NCBI RefSeq assembly: GCF_024868665.1
Contig: NC_079905.1
Span: 7,418,379-7,482,378, forward strand
Direction: 5' to 3'
Source of the DNA: Triplophysa rosa
Taxonomy: Eukaryota > Chordata > Actinopteri > Cypriniformes > Nemacheilidae
Length of the DNA stretch: 64,000 nt
Made by a program: the position numbers and the translations under genes. Below are positions 46,791 to 58,660 of the stretch, in pieces. How positions within the stretch are numbered: position 1 is the stretch's first letter; each line of letters begins with the position of its first letter. Below the pieces are notes generated by a model, which did no database searches, was not told the origin of the DNA, and was given only the letters and a program-made list of their open reading frames with translations.

Positions 46791-47415
46791 TGTTTATTTC
46801 ACAGCTAACAAAAACACATAGCAACAATTATATTCTGTTATATTTTACTCTGTTCTATAATGAGAATTGAGACTGTAAAAGGCATTTTTTACCGTATGGA
46901 TTGCTAATGTTTTTATCACTAGTTTGCCCTGCAGTCAAACTATTGCTTGGTGTTTCCTGTTGCTTCTGAGTTGTTCACAAATTACTGCTAACAAGCTTTC
47001 ACTTAAAGACAGCAGCAAGTCTGCTGGTTGATTTTAATAAAGGCCAAGATCACGGACAGCTTGTTAGGGCTGACGGCTTGTAATCTCACATAATTACCTA
47101 AAATCCCACAAAGAAACAAACTGAATCCAATTCAATAAATTTACCAAGTAATATAAAAATGAAAAGCTACATTAATTACACGTGATAATTACAATACAAG
47201 AATGAATTAGACTCTACTAAAGAGACACATTCAACCTGAAACACAGCAGTAAATGGGATATGTATCTATTGTTCTATACCTAACATCTTCAAACAGCACA
47301 AACAATACAGAAACAGTACATTGGTATTTCCTCTCAAATGTTACAAGGAGAAGGACACACTTTTAAAAATGATTAAGGAACTTCTATACTTGTGGATGTG
47401 CGTGTCATAGAGATA

Positions 47416-47521
47416 TAAAGGGATAGTTCACCCCAAAATGAAAATTCTGTCATCATTTACTCACCCTCAGATTGTTCCAAATATGTATACACAAAGGAAG
47501 ATATTTGGAAGAATGTCAGTG
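47416..47521. mobile_element. left arm of a TTAA-family MITE
   Basis: AAGGGATAGTTCACCCCAAAA, TTCTGTCATCATTTACTCAC and GGAAGATATTTGGAAGAATG are in family order. The copy breaks abruptly at TGTAACGG (47521), as if another insertion starts there. Confidence 0.7.
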
Positions 47522-48839
47522 TAACGGTCCTGTCTGCCCCTTGTGTTAACTGACATACTCCACTACGCATTCATACGGTAACTCACTGATTCAACTCCAC
47601 TGCTCCTGTAGCTTTTAATCACCCCCCATGTAAAGGAATATTACATAATGCAGATACTGTGTCCTAATGTGACCACACTTACGTAACTGTATCACTTCAA
47701 GTGCATCGCAAAACAGACAAATTAACCAAATCAACACAGACAAAACTTCCTCATACTCCACTGTTTGTGACACTGTAACCACCTACTTTAATACGCCGTT
47801 ATCGCTTGTAACATCTGCAGTGGAGGTGAAAATCACCTGAGGCGGAGAGATCAGAGGAACCGTAGCTTTGAGACACTGGGTCAAGGAGAGGCTCCTCAGA
47901 GAGGTAGCACACTGAACAATCTGCCAGATCAGAGATCACCGGAGAGACTTTCTGACACCCACCTTTCTCATATGAAGTATTGATCTCTGTCTGAGCGGTT
48001 AAAAAAGATTGCACAGCTGCAGAACTACACCGGTGTGCCTGAACTTTCAAAAAAGTCCTTTTTTGGTGCTGATCTTGGATTAGATTCTTTTTATTTCAAA
48101 CCGTTTCTCTGTAAAATTGTGTCGAATGATACGTATCCAGAGCTCTTGATTTAAGCGTCGGTGAAATTGACCACTGGAGAAGCAGGTGCTACACACTGTG
48201 CTCATTGTCCATTCTTTTTTTTAATCTAAATTTAATCCAAGCACAGGAGTAAAATACTCTAGAGATTGAGGTGCTCAATGTTCTTCCACGCTGCTCCATT
48301 CTTCTGAAACTACATATTACACATTTTTAAAAATGAGTTTCACAAATTAAAACACAACTAAATCATAAGCACAGTATAAAGGCAACAGCAAAAATATTTG
48401 GGGAAAATAAGCAAATCTTATCGCCAATATAATTGATAAATACTGACTATTAAACTCTGTGTAAGCCATAAACCTTGAATACTTTGGAATGCCCGGTAAC
48501 TAGTTAATCTAATCGTACTATGCAAACAAACCCTTTTGTTTTCCAATTTTAAAAAAAACTGCACATCCTTTCTTCAGGAGGCTCCATAGCACCCGGCCAA
48601 TTAGACTAGATATGGTGGATTTCTCCACCTACAGCTATTTTAGTTTATGATATGCATTACACAAACCACGGATGGGCCACTCGGGGCCAAGACAAGGTGG
48701 CTTTCTGCTTTGTGTTTACGACTCTTATGTATCTTCCTTTTCCATTATTGATAATAACTCTGCTAAGTACTACCAGTCCTTCACCCAAACACCCTCTTTT
48801 GCGCTCTCCACATCCAGGTCCTTGACAGAAGTCGTAGCT
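47522..48839. other. non-coding or unresolved DNA
   Basis: The block after the truncated MITE starts TGTAACGGTCCTG and could be the start of an LTR-type insertion, but no matching end or target duplication is seen. A minus-strand frame at 47799-48050 (83 residues, with SQSYGSSDLSASGDF) has no recognised family. The remainder is unremarkable. Confidence 0.25.
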
Positions 48840-49560
48840 GTGGCTCCTCGGGGGCCTCTGTTCAGTAATTAGTTTCCCTTTAATGGCTGCCGTGAGGGTC
48901 AGGGGATTCCTGTAATCCCTGCATCTGCTCACCTCAAACGCGGCTCTTACCGCTAATCTTCCCGGCCTATCTACAGCCGACACTCTCCCAGCGCTGAGCC
49001 TACAGGTAGTGATAATGAGGCATGCGAACGTTCCTACGCACACTTCTTCCCGGCCCCTTGACTCCTGAACTCTCTCTCAACAGAATTCCCAGATGGATGC
49101 GGTAAATCAGGGCTGAAGTTCTTACACTTCCCCTTTCCTTGATCTTACAGGCACAAACAAACGGGTGCACCTACCGCGTTCGCACACTGCTTGAAGAAGT
49201 GATTAAAAACGGAAACATGCACATTCATTTCGGCAACACACCTACTCTCTTAGTCCAATTTGCTCTGCCACACACTAAGCTTTACTTACCTTCTTTTCTC
49301 AGCGGTCATTAACTGTAGGGGAGTGAGAGGTACCTAAATGCTCTCTCAATGCTCTCTGGCACACCTGGCTCATTAGAAAGCCTAGATTATCTCTAATTAG
49401 TCTCTAATTCTGGCCAGCCAGAGCCCCACCCTCCACAGGTGCTGACACTAAACAGCCTCATTAATATTGCTAGCGGGGCAGAATGCGCCAGCGAAGATCA
49501 AACAGGCCCTAATTGAAGCTGGCTTAACTTTATAACGTTGAGCAGTTGGGGGGACGGGGC
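48840..49560. promoter_or_regulatory. candidate conserved non-coding block
   Basis: A long repeat-free segment with dense homeodomain-type cores: CTCTAATTAGTCTCTAATTC, CTCATTAATATTGC, GCCCTAATTGAAGC and CCGCTAATC. GC content is higher than the flanks. Open frames in it (for example minus strand 48657-49043) have no domain. The interpretation as an enhancer-like element is inference. Confidence 0.3.
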
Positions 49561-51040
49561 TTTCTGCAATCACTCGAAATTGAGGCGAATTCACAAATAC
49601 TTGCTAGAAACTTCAAGTCTGAGCAATAACAGAGATAAGCAGAAGACCGCTCAGACGTGCGGTGGAAAAAACCACAAGCCCGAGGCAGCGCAGTGCCCAT
49701 CTTTTTTTTTTATTCCCCCCATTAAGATCGTAATGGGCTTTGAGAGCCGGACTGTCTGCTTCTCTTTCACCCTCCGTATATGCTGAACAGGGCTCCATTT
49801 TGTCTGTTTTTCCATTGCGCTAATGAGGTTAAAGGAGAAGACTGGCCTTAGGGATCACAACACGTCTGAGTCATCCTAGACAACGTAACATGTCAAGTTC
49901 TTTCGCTGACCTTATGAGTCCATTAAAGTCCAAAGGGCATTCGTTCAATAAAAAGTTATCAAATGATATTGGAAGTTGGTCAGAGTGCGTTTTACAGACG
50001 TTGAGGTTGGAAATGCAGGATTAGACAGTAGAGGAACCTAAATCTTTGCTCTGCTATCAATAACCCTAAATGTGTATGATAATGTTGCAAAATAGGGCTT
50101 AAATTTGAGTTAAATACTTGCTTTCTACTTACTGCATACACTAGCTGTACGCAAATTTAAGTGAGATTCATTACACAACCATAAACAATTTACCTTATGA
50201 TGTTGTCACCTCATGTTCCCATTACTTTCCATGTTTAATAGTTGAATCTAATTGGAAATAAAGTGCTACTGTTCATCTAAAAAAACGAACGTCTTGACAT
50301 TTGGCACTGAAGAGAGAGACGTTTTTAGAAATTTCAGAAATGTCCTTACCCATCACACAATATGCCAGTGCACTACGTTGCGTGATACAGCACAGTGAGC
50401 TTGGTTGTGTGCTGCTCATTTAACCAAATATAAAAGGTCATCCTGGTGTTCTATGCATACAAAACGCAGTATAAATACTATATACTACAGCAACAGTGAG
50501 TAGTATGCTTGTATGCTATTCTGAACACAAGCACAAAGGTCATGGCTTCCTTGTTCATTTTAGCTCCGTAACCTTAAAGAAGTAGAACATGAGGTGGAAA
50601 CTCATAATATGTTAATTACTATTCCAAAATAGCACCACCAGACCGTGCAAATGGGGCATGCAACCTTGAAATGGTCAAGGTTTTATTACAGTGTTGGATT
50701 GATAAAAAGAGAGAACAGGGCTTGGAATATTGTGACCCTTCATCCCCCACAATGCACTTCATGTAATGGTTTTTCTCTCTTTGCATCTCCGTCCCCCACC
50801 GCCCTGCATTTCAGGTCTATCCATCTTTTTACCCCGAGTGCCCTGAACCCCATGACCCTGCGGGGATATAGGGCCAAACAGAAAAAGCAAAAAGATATGA
50901 GGCAAAATAGATATAAGCCTAGATAAAATGAAAGGAGCAAAGAAGAGGGCAGAAGATTGAGGGGAAAGTTTCTGACAAACTGAGAAGTTCTTTAAAAACT
51001 AATTTAGTGCGACACAGCCCATAGGTATCTGTCAAAGACA
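49561..51040. other. non-coding DNA, nothing recognised
   Basis: No gene or repeat boundary is recognised. A poly-T/poly-C tract at about 49702-49722 is low complexity. Confidence 0.35.
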
Positions 51041-51725
51041 TACAGCCGCGGAAAAAATTAAGAGACCATTCCAAATTTTCATTTTATCAGCATTTCTAGA
51101 TGTATTGTGTGACGTAGGTTATCGCATAAAAAATATTTTTTCGAACTTTTCCTAAATACATGTACACATATTTCTGTTGTATTGCTTAAACGTGAATATG
51201 AACATGTTTTTTGTTGTTTGTTTGTGTGCAGTATTTGAGGTCTGAAAAATACAGAGCATCTTTTTTTGTTATTTTGACCCGTTTCTCCAGTTTTCATTTC
51301 CTGCAAATAAATGCAAATAGAAACAATATTTTTATTTGAAATTTAGGTGAAATATTGTAAGTAGATTTAGATTCAATTTTTATTGTCATTGCACTTGTAC
51401 AAGGCAACGAAATGTGACCTCTGCATTTAACCCATCCAGAGAGTAGTGAACACACGTACCCCCGGAGCAGTGGGCAGCTATCACTTCAGCGCCCGGGGAG
51501 CAAGTAGGGGTAAGGTGCCTTGCTCAAGGGCACCTCAGTTGTTACCCGCCGGCCCTGGGAATCGAACCGGCAACCTTCTGGTCATGAGTCCGACTCTCTA
51601 ACCATTAGGCCAGAACTGCCCTACTTTTTGTGAAGTAGTTCACAAAATGAAACAAAAATGACCATTTTACCATTTTTATAAATACTAAATTCAGAAAAAC
51701 GTCTCAAAATTTTTCCGCTGTTGTA
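51041..51725. mobile_element. mariner-like MITE interrupted by a SINE
   Basis: The left terminus TACAGCCGCGGAAAAAATTA then AGAGAC is mirrored at the right, where the reverse complement reads TACAACAGCGGAAAAATTTT then GAGAC. TA lies at both edges (51041-51042 and 51724-51725). About 410 bp remain when the nested SINE is removed. It is non-coding. Confidence 0.85.
51365..51632 (-). mobile_element. tRNA-derived SINE, copy 2
   Basis: It has the same head, body and tail as the copy at 41478, with A box TGGCCTAATGG and B box GGTTCGATTCCC on the minus strand. An AAGTAG direct repeat at 51359-51364 and 51633-51638 is the likely target duplication. Differences from copy 1 are a few substitutions and one short gap near the tail (about 9 bp), which suggests a young family. 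Confidence 0.9.
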
Positions 51726-53856
51726 TATATAATCTGCTATATGTATTTACATTGATCAGGTACCGCTTATAGGAACTTTATAGACCTATTTTTGTGAAAG
51801 ACATCGGATGAGTCTTGGTGTAGCAAGTACAGTCTACTCTAAGAAACTTTTAAAATTACCTAAAAAACAGTGCAGCTATAAAACATTATTGATAATATTA
51901 ACATTTCTCAGAAATTCCAAATACAGGATGAGGTTGAAAGCGATCAGACGTGCCCTTTCTGAACCCCCTGCAGCATAGGACTGCAGCATAGGACTCCCAC
52001 GGCCAAATGCCACGAGAGCTCCAATACTCTTCCCTTCCACCCCTCCATTTGTTCAATCAATTTCCATCTCCCTATCATCCCATCTCAATATGACTTTCCC
52101 CAGGCCAGGGCTCTGTTGAGCATCGATTACAAAAAAAGAGTTGCGAGCTGAAATTGAAATTGAATGCCGCGTTCATTCTAAGAGCTGAATGGACAAATGC
52201 AAGGAGATGCGGGCTACAGTAATTAATAAATGCATTGATTGCTCAAGAGCGACAGGATAGGGAGCATTAGAAAGACTCTTTTTCATCCACGAGATGGCGA
52301 TAATTCAGTTCGACGCTGATGTCCTCAGATGTCTCAGGGGGTGTCAAGGGCACAGTTCAATAAGTATCGCTCCTCCTCCAATCTTCTGGAATGTGGGATA
52401 TGTTCAGGACAAGCATATTATCAAGAGGAAAACTAAATGCGAAATAAATTTGAAAGGAAGAGTTTGAGCTTTTAAGGCGTCCCTGTGGATTTTTATGTTT
52501 GGTCCATCTCTGCCGTCTCCCTTTGGAGTGCAACCACTTTGTCCAGGCAGATATCACAAACATAGTGTCAAGGTCAGACAGGAAATGGTTTGCACGAGGT
52601 CATTCTGCATGTATTTTGAATGCATGTAGAGACAAAGTGGACAAATCTGTGAAATTTCTAAACATGGGGTCAAAATCAATGTTGTAGCATTGGGTGCAAA
52701 CCAATTGGGCAGAGGATAAACCATACATCTTCATTCTATAAAACCGTTACGCAATTACCCTTACGGTCCTATATTAAAATAATAAGGTATTAGAGGCTAA
52801 GCTATTTTTAAACCGTTCTGCTTTAAAATAACATACTCCCTGATGTGTAAAATGTAACAGATTAATGCAACCCAACATTATTTTGCACTGGACTGTATAC
52901 AGAAACAAAGCCAAAAGAAAGTTTTCTCATAATCAGCATGAGACGAGAACTTTAATAGAAAGACTAGTACTACACAAGCGCAAATAAATCAAACTCAGGT
53001 CTCCAAGCGTAGTCCACAGAGACATCCAACTGTCCTCTTCTCTCTCCCTCTCTCCGCCTGTTTCTGTTTCCTCTCTCTCTTCCTCTGCACATAACCACGT
53101 CAGGTGGTGTCATCCGAAAGATAACGTTACTGCCGGATTTGATTGATTTCTAAAAAAAATAATCCCTAATCCTGGATTAATTTCAAAAGAGTGTCTTTTG
53201 CATCACTCCCACAGAGTTTCTCTTTTATACCAGCCTCTCCTTTGAGAAATTATAATGCAACTTTACGTAATTTAAATCCAAACCGACTTAAATTCGAACC
53301 AACATGGTGGCATCATGTTCCCACATGGGACAGAAAGTCAACGTTTAAAAAAGCGGATAAGAGGTCAAATAAAATGATAAATGCACGAGCGTGACAGGCA
53401 GAGGACGGTTGACAGCACTGCTTGCCTTTCGAAATGGAAACGGATACGGGTGCAGGCGCTTACAACGCTTCTGCCTTTCCCAATGAATATGGAACAATAT
53501 CATAACGCTACATTACCCAGATCATTCCGTGGGACCGTCGTCACGTCTCTTGACGTTGCTCTCTCCATCTCGGGTCTGTCACTTCCTCTCCGGGCCAGGG
53601 AAGGAACCTGGCAAAGGCACAGTAGGCATCTAATGCTGCAAAACCACATCAAACATCTCAAAAGAGAGGGAGTGGGAGCTAATGTTGCGAGGCGGCCCTA
53701 GAACAAACCTGCTGTACGCTATGCGGCATGTCAGAGTGTCGGAATGTTTTTTTTTACTTCCTGACACCTCTTGCATTTCAAAATACAGTTTACCATACAC
53801 ACACACACACCTCCTCTCAACAGCAGGCACCAATCACTGCCACCGAGAAGTTCACA
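51726..53856. other. non-coding DNA, nothing recognised
   Basis: No gene is recognised. CTGCAGCATAGGA is tandemly repeated twice at 51969-51995. The rest has no repeat ends and no supported exon. Confidence 0.35.

Positions 53857-53913
<57 letters not shown>
53857..53913. repeat. compound (CT)n(CA)n microsatellite
   Basis: Five CT units pass into more than 20 CA units. Overlapping His-Thr frames are artefacts. Confidence 0.97.
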
Positions 53914-53916
<3 letters not shown>

Positions 53917-56039
53917 CATACAACTATGCTGTTTTCGGATCCATCTGGCAATAATTGCTGGACCAAAAAAAGTGACAGTCAGTTTCTTCAACCACCAGGT
54001 GCCGAGAGCACAAGGCGCGCATGGCGAAGATGTCTGTCTCTCATCGAGCTACAGTATCTGACTCTTAAATAAGAGTGTACACATTGAAGTAATGCAAATA
54101 AACAGCGGTCAAAACAAGAGGATTACAGACAAGCCCCTGCTGAGACGTTAAATGACTCTGCGTTTCATGCTATTTTTAAAAACACTGTGCACGGCAATGC
54201 CTGTTTTGGTGAGCGACACATTGCATGTACAACAAAAGCTCAGCTGGTATACTCTGGCTCTACATGTTATTGCGACTTTAATACATCCCTTGGACAACAT
54301 ACAAATTCACAAGATTCTGAAGTGCAGAGCTTCAGCACACCAGCTGCACTATAAAATGCAATGTGTCAGTCTACAAACTTCAATTTCAGCTGTCACTCTA
54401 TAGTGGGCATAGGAGACGAGGGGCACCGACCTGAAATCAATGACGCTTTATCACTGCTGCCATGAGGCTATAGTCACATCTCTGTGTGTCCAAAATGATT
54501 TCCTCACATGCCCCGAGAAGAAAATACCAGATGAAGCTGCTGGGCCACCATTCCACTAATAGGGGAATTAAAGAATTAGTAGCAGAATAACTTGTGTGAG
54601 GATGACATTGTTTCCCCTAATATATATATTATTTGTGTATCACCAGTGATGTCAACATAGCTACATACAAGATATAAAATATAATGGAGACTACAGGACC
54701 ACATAGGACTGTATGAAATGTGATGTCAGAGAAGTGTTTCTTGGTTATAAAGAACGGTTCCTCAGTTTGACACCTTTCAGACCCTCCCCTTCTCTGTGTG
54801 TGTTAACTCTTCGTTTCCCTAATAAAAACCCATCCCATCTGTGAGGCTTTAATTCACTGTGAGCACCCGCCCTGCTGCCTGGATCTGTGTGGCGGGAGCT
54901 CAATAAAGAGATGCATGTGGGCTGTGTCTGATATTGAGCTGTAGTTGGGTAGGCAGCTGGAGGAAAAAAGGCTTCTATTTTCTCAGTTCCGTCTCTTTCT
55001 GTATCTTTCAGCTTGCACGCCTCTTTAGATTTCTCTTTTGTCTGGCCGTCTTGATGTTTCTCTGCTTGTTGCTCTGTGATAGTCTGTCTAAACACTGAAA
55101 TGAATACGGATGCTGGTAAATTTATAAACTTTAATTATTGCCCTGAATAATAATAAATGGCAACCCATTACCATCGAGCTGTTAACCTTCCTTTCATTTA
55201 TGGGGTGTAAGGATACACTCGGTTCACAATTCCATGCAATCCACAATACTGGTTTGACAACTATAAGGCACGTGATATTCCCAAAAATTTGTTACTGAAA
55301 ATTGAGAAAAGAACTAGCAAGTTTTAATTGAAACTTCTGTATCTAAATAAATCAAAACTGACTTGACCTGTCTCTGAAAACTGTACTCCTACAAAAAATA
55401 TTGTTGCTGTCCTTCCAAAACCTCAGATGTCCAAATTCGTTGCTTTTCAGGAAATGGAAAAACACTGATCTCTTTAAATGATTAAATACTCTGTTGTCAA
55501 AGTTGACAAGCACTTTTTAATACTTTTAATTGGTTAGATATTTGCAAAACCCAGCGACAAACAAAGGGGGTGACTGAAAATAAAAATTTGTGACCAAAAA
55601 AATCATGAAATTTGGAGATACAATGTTTCAGAAGGGCAGCAGCATTGTGTATGTTACAAACACAGATAATAGAGGCAAAAGTAATGGATTAAACCATAAA
55701 AACAGCAATTTATTCTTTTTTACTCCCCTTACACTTGATACAAAAAGGAAAACTAGTAAGCAGTTTCCACTTGCATCAACAGGTAAACTAAACATCTCAT
55801 TTGCAGTCCAAAAACCCAAGCTGTATACCTCACGCCACATGCAGCACAAGGCCAACCAATTCTGTCCACCTTATACCAAATATATGACTCAATATCACAC
55901 ATACACACCTTTGCAAACAAAATCTTTTCCCCAAGGTTTGCGAAACCCATCTGTAGGTCAGCTTGATATCTCCAGCCAAGCAATTTAAACAGTAACCAGT
56001 ATCCATAACCTCAATTCATTTGGCCCAGGAAGATGCAAG
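53914..56039. other. non-coding DNA, nothing recognised
   Basis: No exon or repeat terminus is recognised. The 132-residue frame at 55590-55988 is AT-rich, low in structure and unlike any family I know. Confidence 0.35.
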
Positions 56040-56470
56040 TGCCAATGTAAAGAGGCTTCATTTTATTCTGCCGCCTTGGCCAATTGTTTGCCTCTCAGAC
56101 TGCTTTTGAAAACCAGCTGATCCGCAGCATTTCAGGTAGGTACTTCCTCTTTTCGAAAGCTGCCGGTAGATATCGGCACAGTTGGAGGAATTTTAATGAA
56201 CGCTGCAAATGGATAGTATCCTCTCACCATGGGGAGCAATTGTTTGGACATAATTATCTGTTACAGCTGGCAAATGGAGCCATGAGCCCATATGTGTCGG
56301 CATTTGCGCACGTTAATAAAACGCGGTGATGAGCAAGCCTCGGCCGCTCATTTAACGGAGCGACTTATGATTGTCTTATTAGAAAATGTGTCATCCAGTC
56401 ACGACCGTGCTCGCCTGTTGTCCGTAACCAAACATGCAAACCAGAGACAAAGAACGGCTAGCGTTAATGG
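56040..56470. promoter_or_regulatory. candidate conserved non-coding block
   Basis: Repeat-free and compositionally even, with GCCAATTG, GGAATTTTAATGAACGC, CATAATTATCTG and CACGTTAATAAAAC motifs. It is bounded by ordinary AT-rich DNA. No coding interpretation is supported; enhancer function is inference. Confidence 0.3.
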
Positions 56471-56965
56471 CTTCCTTAGCTTTAGCAATTCTGATGCAAC
56501 CTAGCCTAAATAACAGGTTAAATTCCTAGAAGTCTTACTCTAGTACGCCCTTAACGCTGACAAAGCCATCCTGTAGGAAATATTCTTCAAAGACAGGCAG
56601 GTGATAGCGGGGAGCAGTATGGTGTAGGAGGGGGACGCGTTGGTTTGATTGGGGTGGTGAGGAAGTGGCTGAAATGCTAATAAGAGATGCTAATAAAAAT
56701 ATAAATGGGGCTCTGTGAGTCTGTGTGTTCACTGAGTTGTTGCAGCTGAATCGATGATAAGGGACTACCAAAGTAATTTACAACATGATCGCTATGTCGC
56801 TGAGAGCAGGGCATAAATCTACCTCATCACAATTAAGGCAAGGGCAAAGCAAGGACTGGGCTTATGCGGAGAAGAGGAGAGGAACACAAAAATGGAAAAC
56901 AGAAAACATGGCGTTGAACAAAAACTGTTTTGTCAAAGAGTCTTGTTAAATTACATACAAGAATT

Positions 56966-57224
56966 TTAAAGGTACAGTTCACCCAAAAAAATGAAAATGA
57001 TGTCATTTATTCACCCTCATGTCTTCAGAACCTGTGTATGACTCTTTCTTCTGTGAAACACAAAAGAGTGTTTTTGTGTTCATATAATAGAGGCCCCAAT
57101 GTTGTTTGGCCACTAATGTTCTTCAAAATATCTTCTTTTGTGTTATGCAGAAGAAAGTCATGCATGCAGGCTTGAAATGACATGAGGGTGCGTACATTTT
57201 GAAATAATTTTCATTTCCCTTTAA
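56966..57224. mobile_element. TTAA-family foldback MITE, 259 bp
   Basis: TTAA edges lie at 56966-56969 and 57221-57224. CACCCAAAAAAATGAAAATG and ATTCACCCTCATGTC are mirrored by GACATGAGGGTGCGTACATT and AATAATTTTCATTTCCC. The hallmark TTCAAAATATCTTCTTTTGT is present. Confidence 0.85.
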
Positions 57225-57259
57225 CAATTAATCCAAAGAAAATATTGACTAGTTTCTCT

Positions 57260-57640
57260 CCGGTTGCAAATGAATGTTTCCAACAACAGTTTATTCAACG
57301 CTGCATGCTATTCTATTCAAATAAAGCATCGGAGTTAATTAAATGTGGACATACATCTCCTGTATGGTTTCCTTTTCCACCCTCAATGAGAAGGGTTTTG
57401 GAGAGAGGGCCTTTAATGGAAACCAGGGCTGCAGACGAAGGAATCTAAACAATCTACTGACAAGGGTCCCTAGGGATAATACCATACATCATTATATGTA
57501 ATGTAATTTCTCGGATGTTCACTCCCCGAAAAGCTGCTCTAATTAATTTAGAGGCGTGTGGAATTTAATTAGTGACCAACATACAGACTTGAACTCACAG
57601 GATCGGATGGACAAAGTGCCTTTTCAATGTGATGGTTAGC
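57260..57640. promoter_or_regulatory. candidate conserved non-coding block
   Basis: Homeodomain-like cores (GAGTTAATTAAATGTGG, CTCTAATTAATTTAGAGG, GGAATTTAATTAGTGACC) sit in repeat-free sequence. CTCTAATTAATTTAGAG is almost a perfect palindrome. Function is inference. Confidence 0.3.
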
Positions 57641-58139
57641 TGGTCATTTGCATTAGCTTTTCTTCAAGTACTAACTCATTTAATAAAGAGCAACATTTTA
57701 CCAGAAAAATCTAGACGTCACAACCCGTTCCGACCCGTTTTTTTTATATTTTGAAAATCCATAACTTTTTACAGTCTCGCCGTTACTTCAAATATATGCA
57801 TACATCTTATATAAAAAAATATGATGCACAGGCTTATTTAATAGCACTATGAATATAAGTGTCCGATGTTTTTGCGGTTGGTACAGCCGATGTACTTTTG
57901 TATTTCCTATATATTTCATACACCTTTCTTTACTTTTGCCTGTACTTTGCTTCTCTTTAAGTACTGTAAAGCTGCCTTGATCCAATGCAATACTGTGCAA
58001 CTCAATAGATATACATTTGAATTGAATTGTCTGTAAATGCAAACATCCACCTTGGTATTACCTGCTCAAACCTCAAACCAAATCATGTAAAACTGTTGTG
58101 CATTGCATGTCAAGGCATGACAAAATAGATGATGACGGA

Positions 58140-58660
58140 AACAGGCTAGACAGTCAGTTGCCAAGGCGATGGCCCACCCAATCGTGCCGTGATTGGTGTT
58201 GGTGGGTGGAGGTCCTGGAATGAGACGAGATGAGCTTTGAGCTTGATGATTGTTTCAGGTACGTGGGCGTTCGGCCCCTGCAGTCTGACGGATGAAGCGA
58301 TGGGGAGCTCATTTGACAAAGTCATCTCCCCTCCCCCCGACAGATACACCTTAATGATGAATGCGTACCTGACGCGCTCGACAGGAGAGGGTGGAAAACA
58401 ATTAGTGCCATGTTGATCTACCCGTCTCTCCCCTCCGCGCCCCAAACCGGGACAATCGCTCTCCCTATCTCCATTAGCGTCGACAGACAATGAGACCGAG
58501 AAGCTAGAACGACAAAGCGCAGAGAAAGATAAACGTACGAGCGTACGGGAGGAGAGAATTGAGAACAATGAAGTGTCTGGCCTCACAATGCTATTATCAT
58601 TAGTAATAATTCGAGCTGAGCTGAGCGAAGCGAGAGAGAAAGGGATCAAATAAATAAGAG
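58140..58660. promoter_or_regulatory. GC-rich candidate conserved block holding the longest open frame
   Basis: A repeat-free, GC-rich stretch with CCAATC, GATTGG, ACACCTTAATGATGAATG and ATTATCATTAGTAATAATTC motifs. A 167-residue frame spans 58146-58649 on the minus strand, the longest in the window, but it is Ser/Leu/Arg-rich, lacks any recognised domain and has no evident splice sites. I treat it as chance in a GC-rich non-coding block, with moderate doubt. Confidence 0.25.

Noticed and set aside
47799..48050. 83-residue minus-strand frame with a plausible-looking C-terminus
   Set aside because: SQSYGSSDLSASGDF looks protein-like but I can match it to nothing and see no reliable splice sites.
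48657..49043. 128-residue open frame on the minus strand
   Set aside because: No domain, no splice context; it overlaps a candidate conserved non-coding block.
55590..55988. 132-residue open frame on the plus strand
   Set aside because: AT-rich, no recognised motif, no upstream promoter or splice signals.
58146..58649. 167-residue open frame on the minus strand
   Set aside because: It is the longest frame here but has no recognised domain, a biased Ser/Leu/Arg composition and sits in a GC-rich block where long frames occur by chance.
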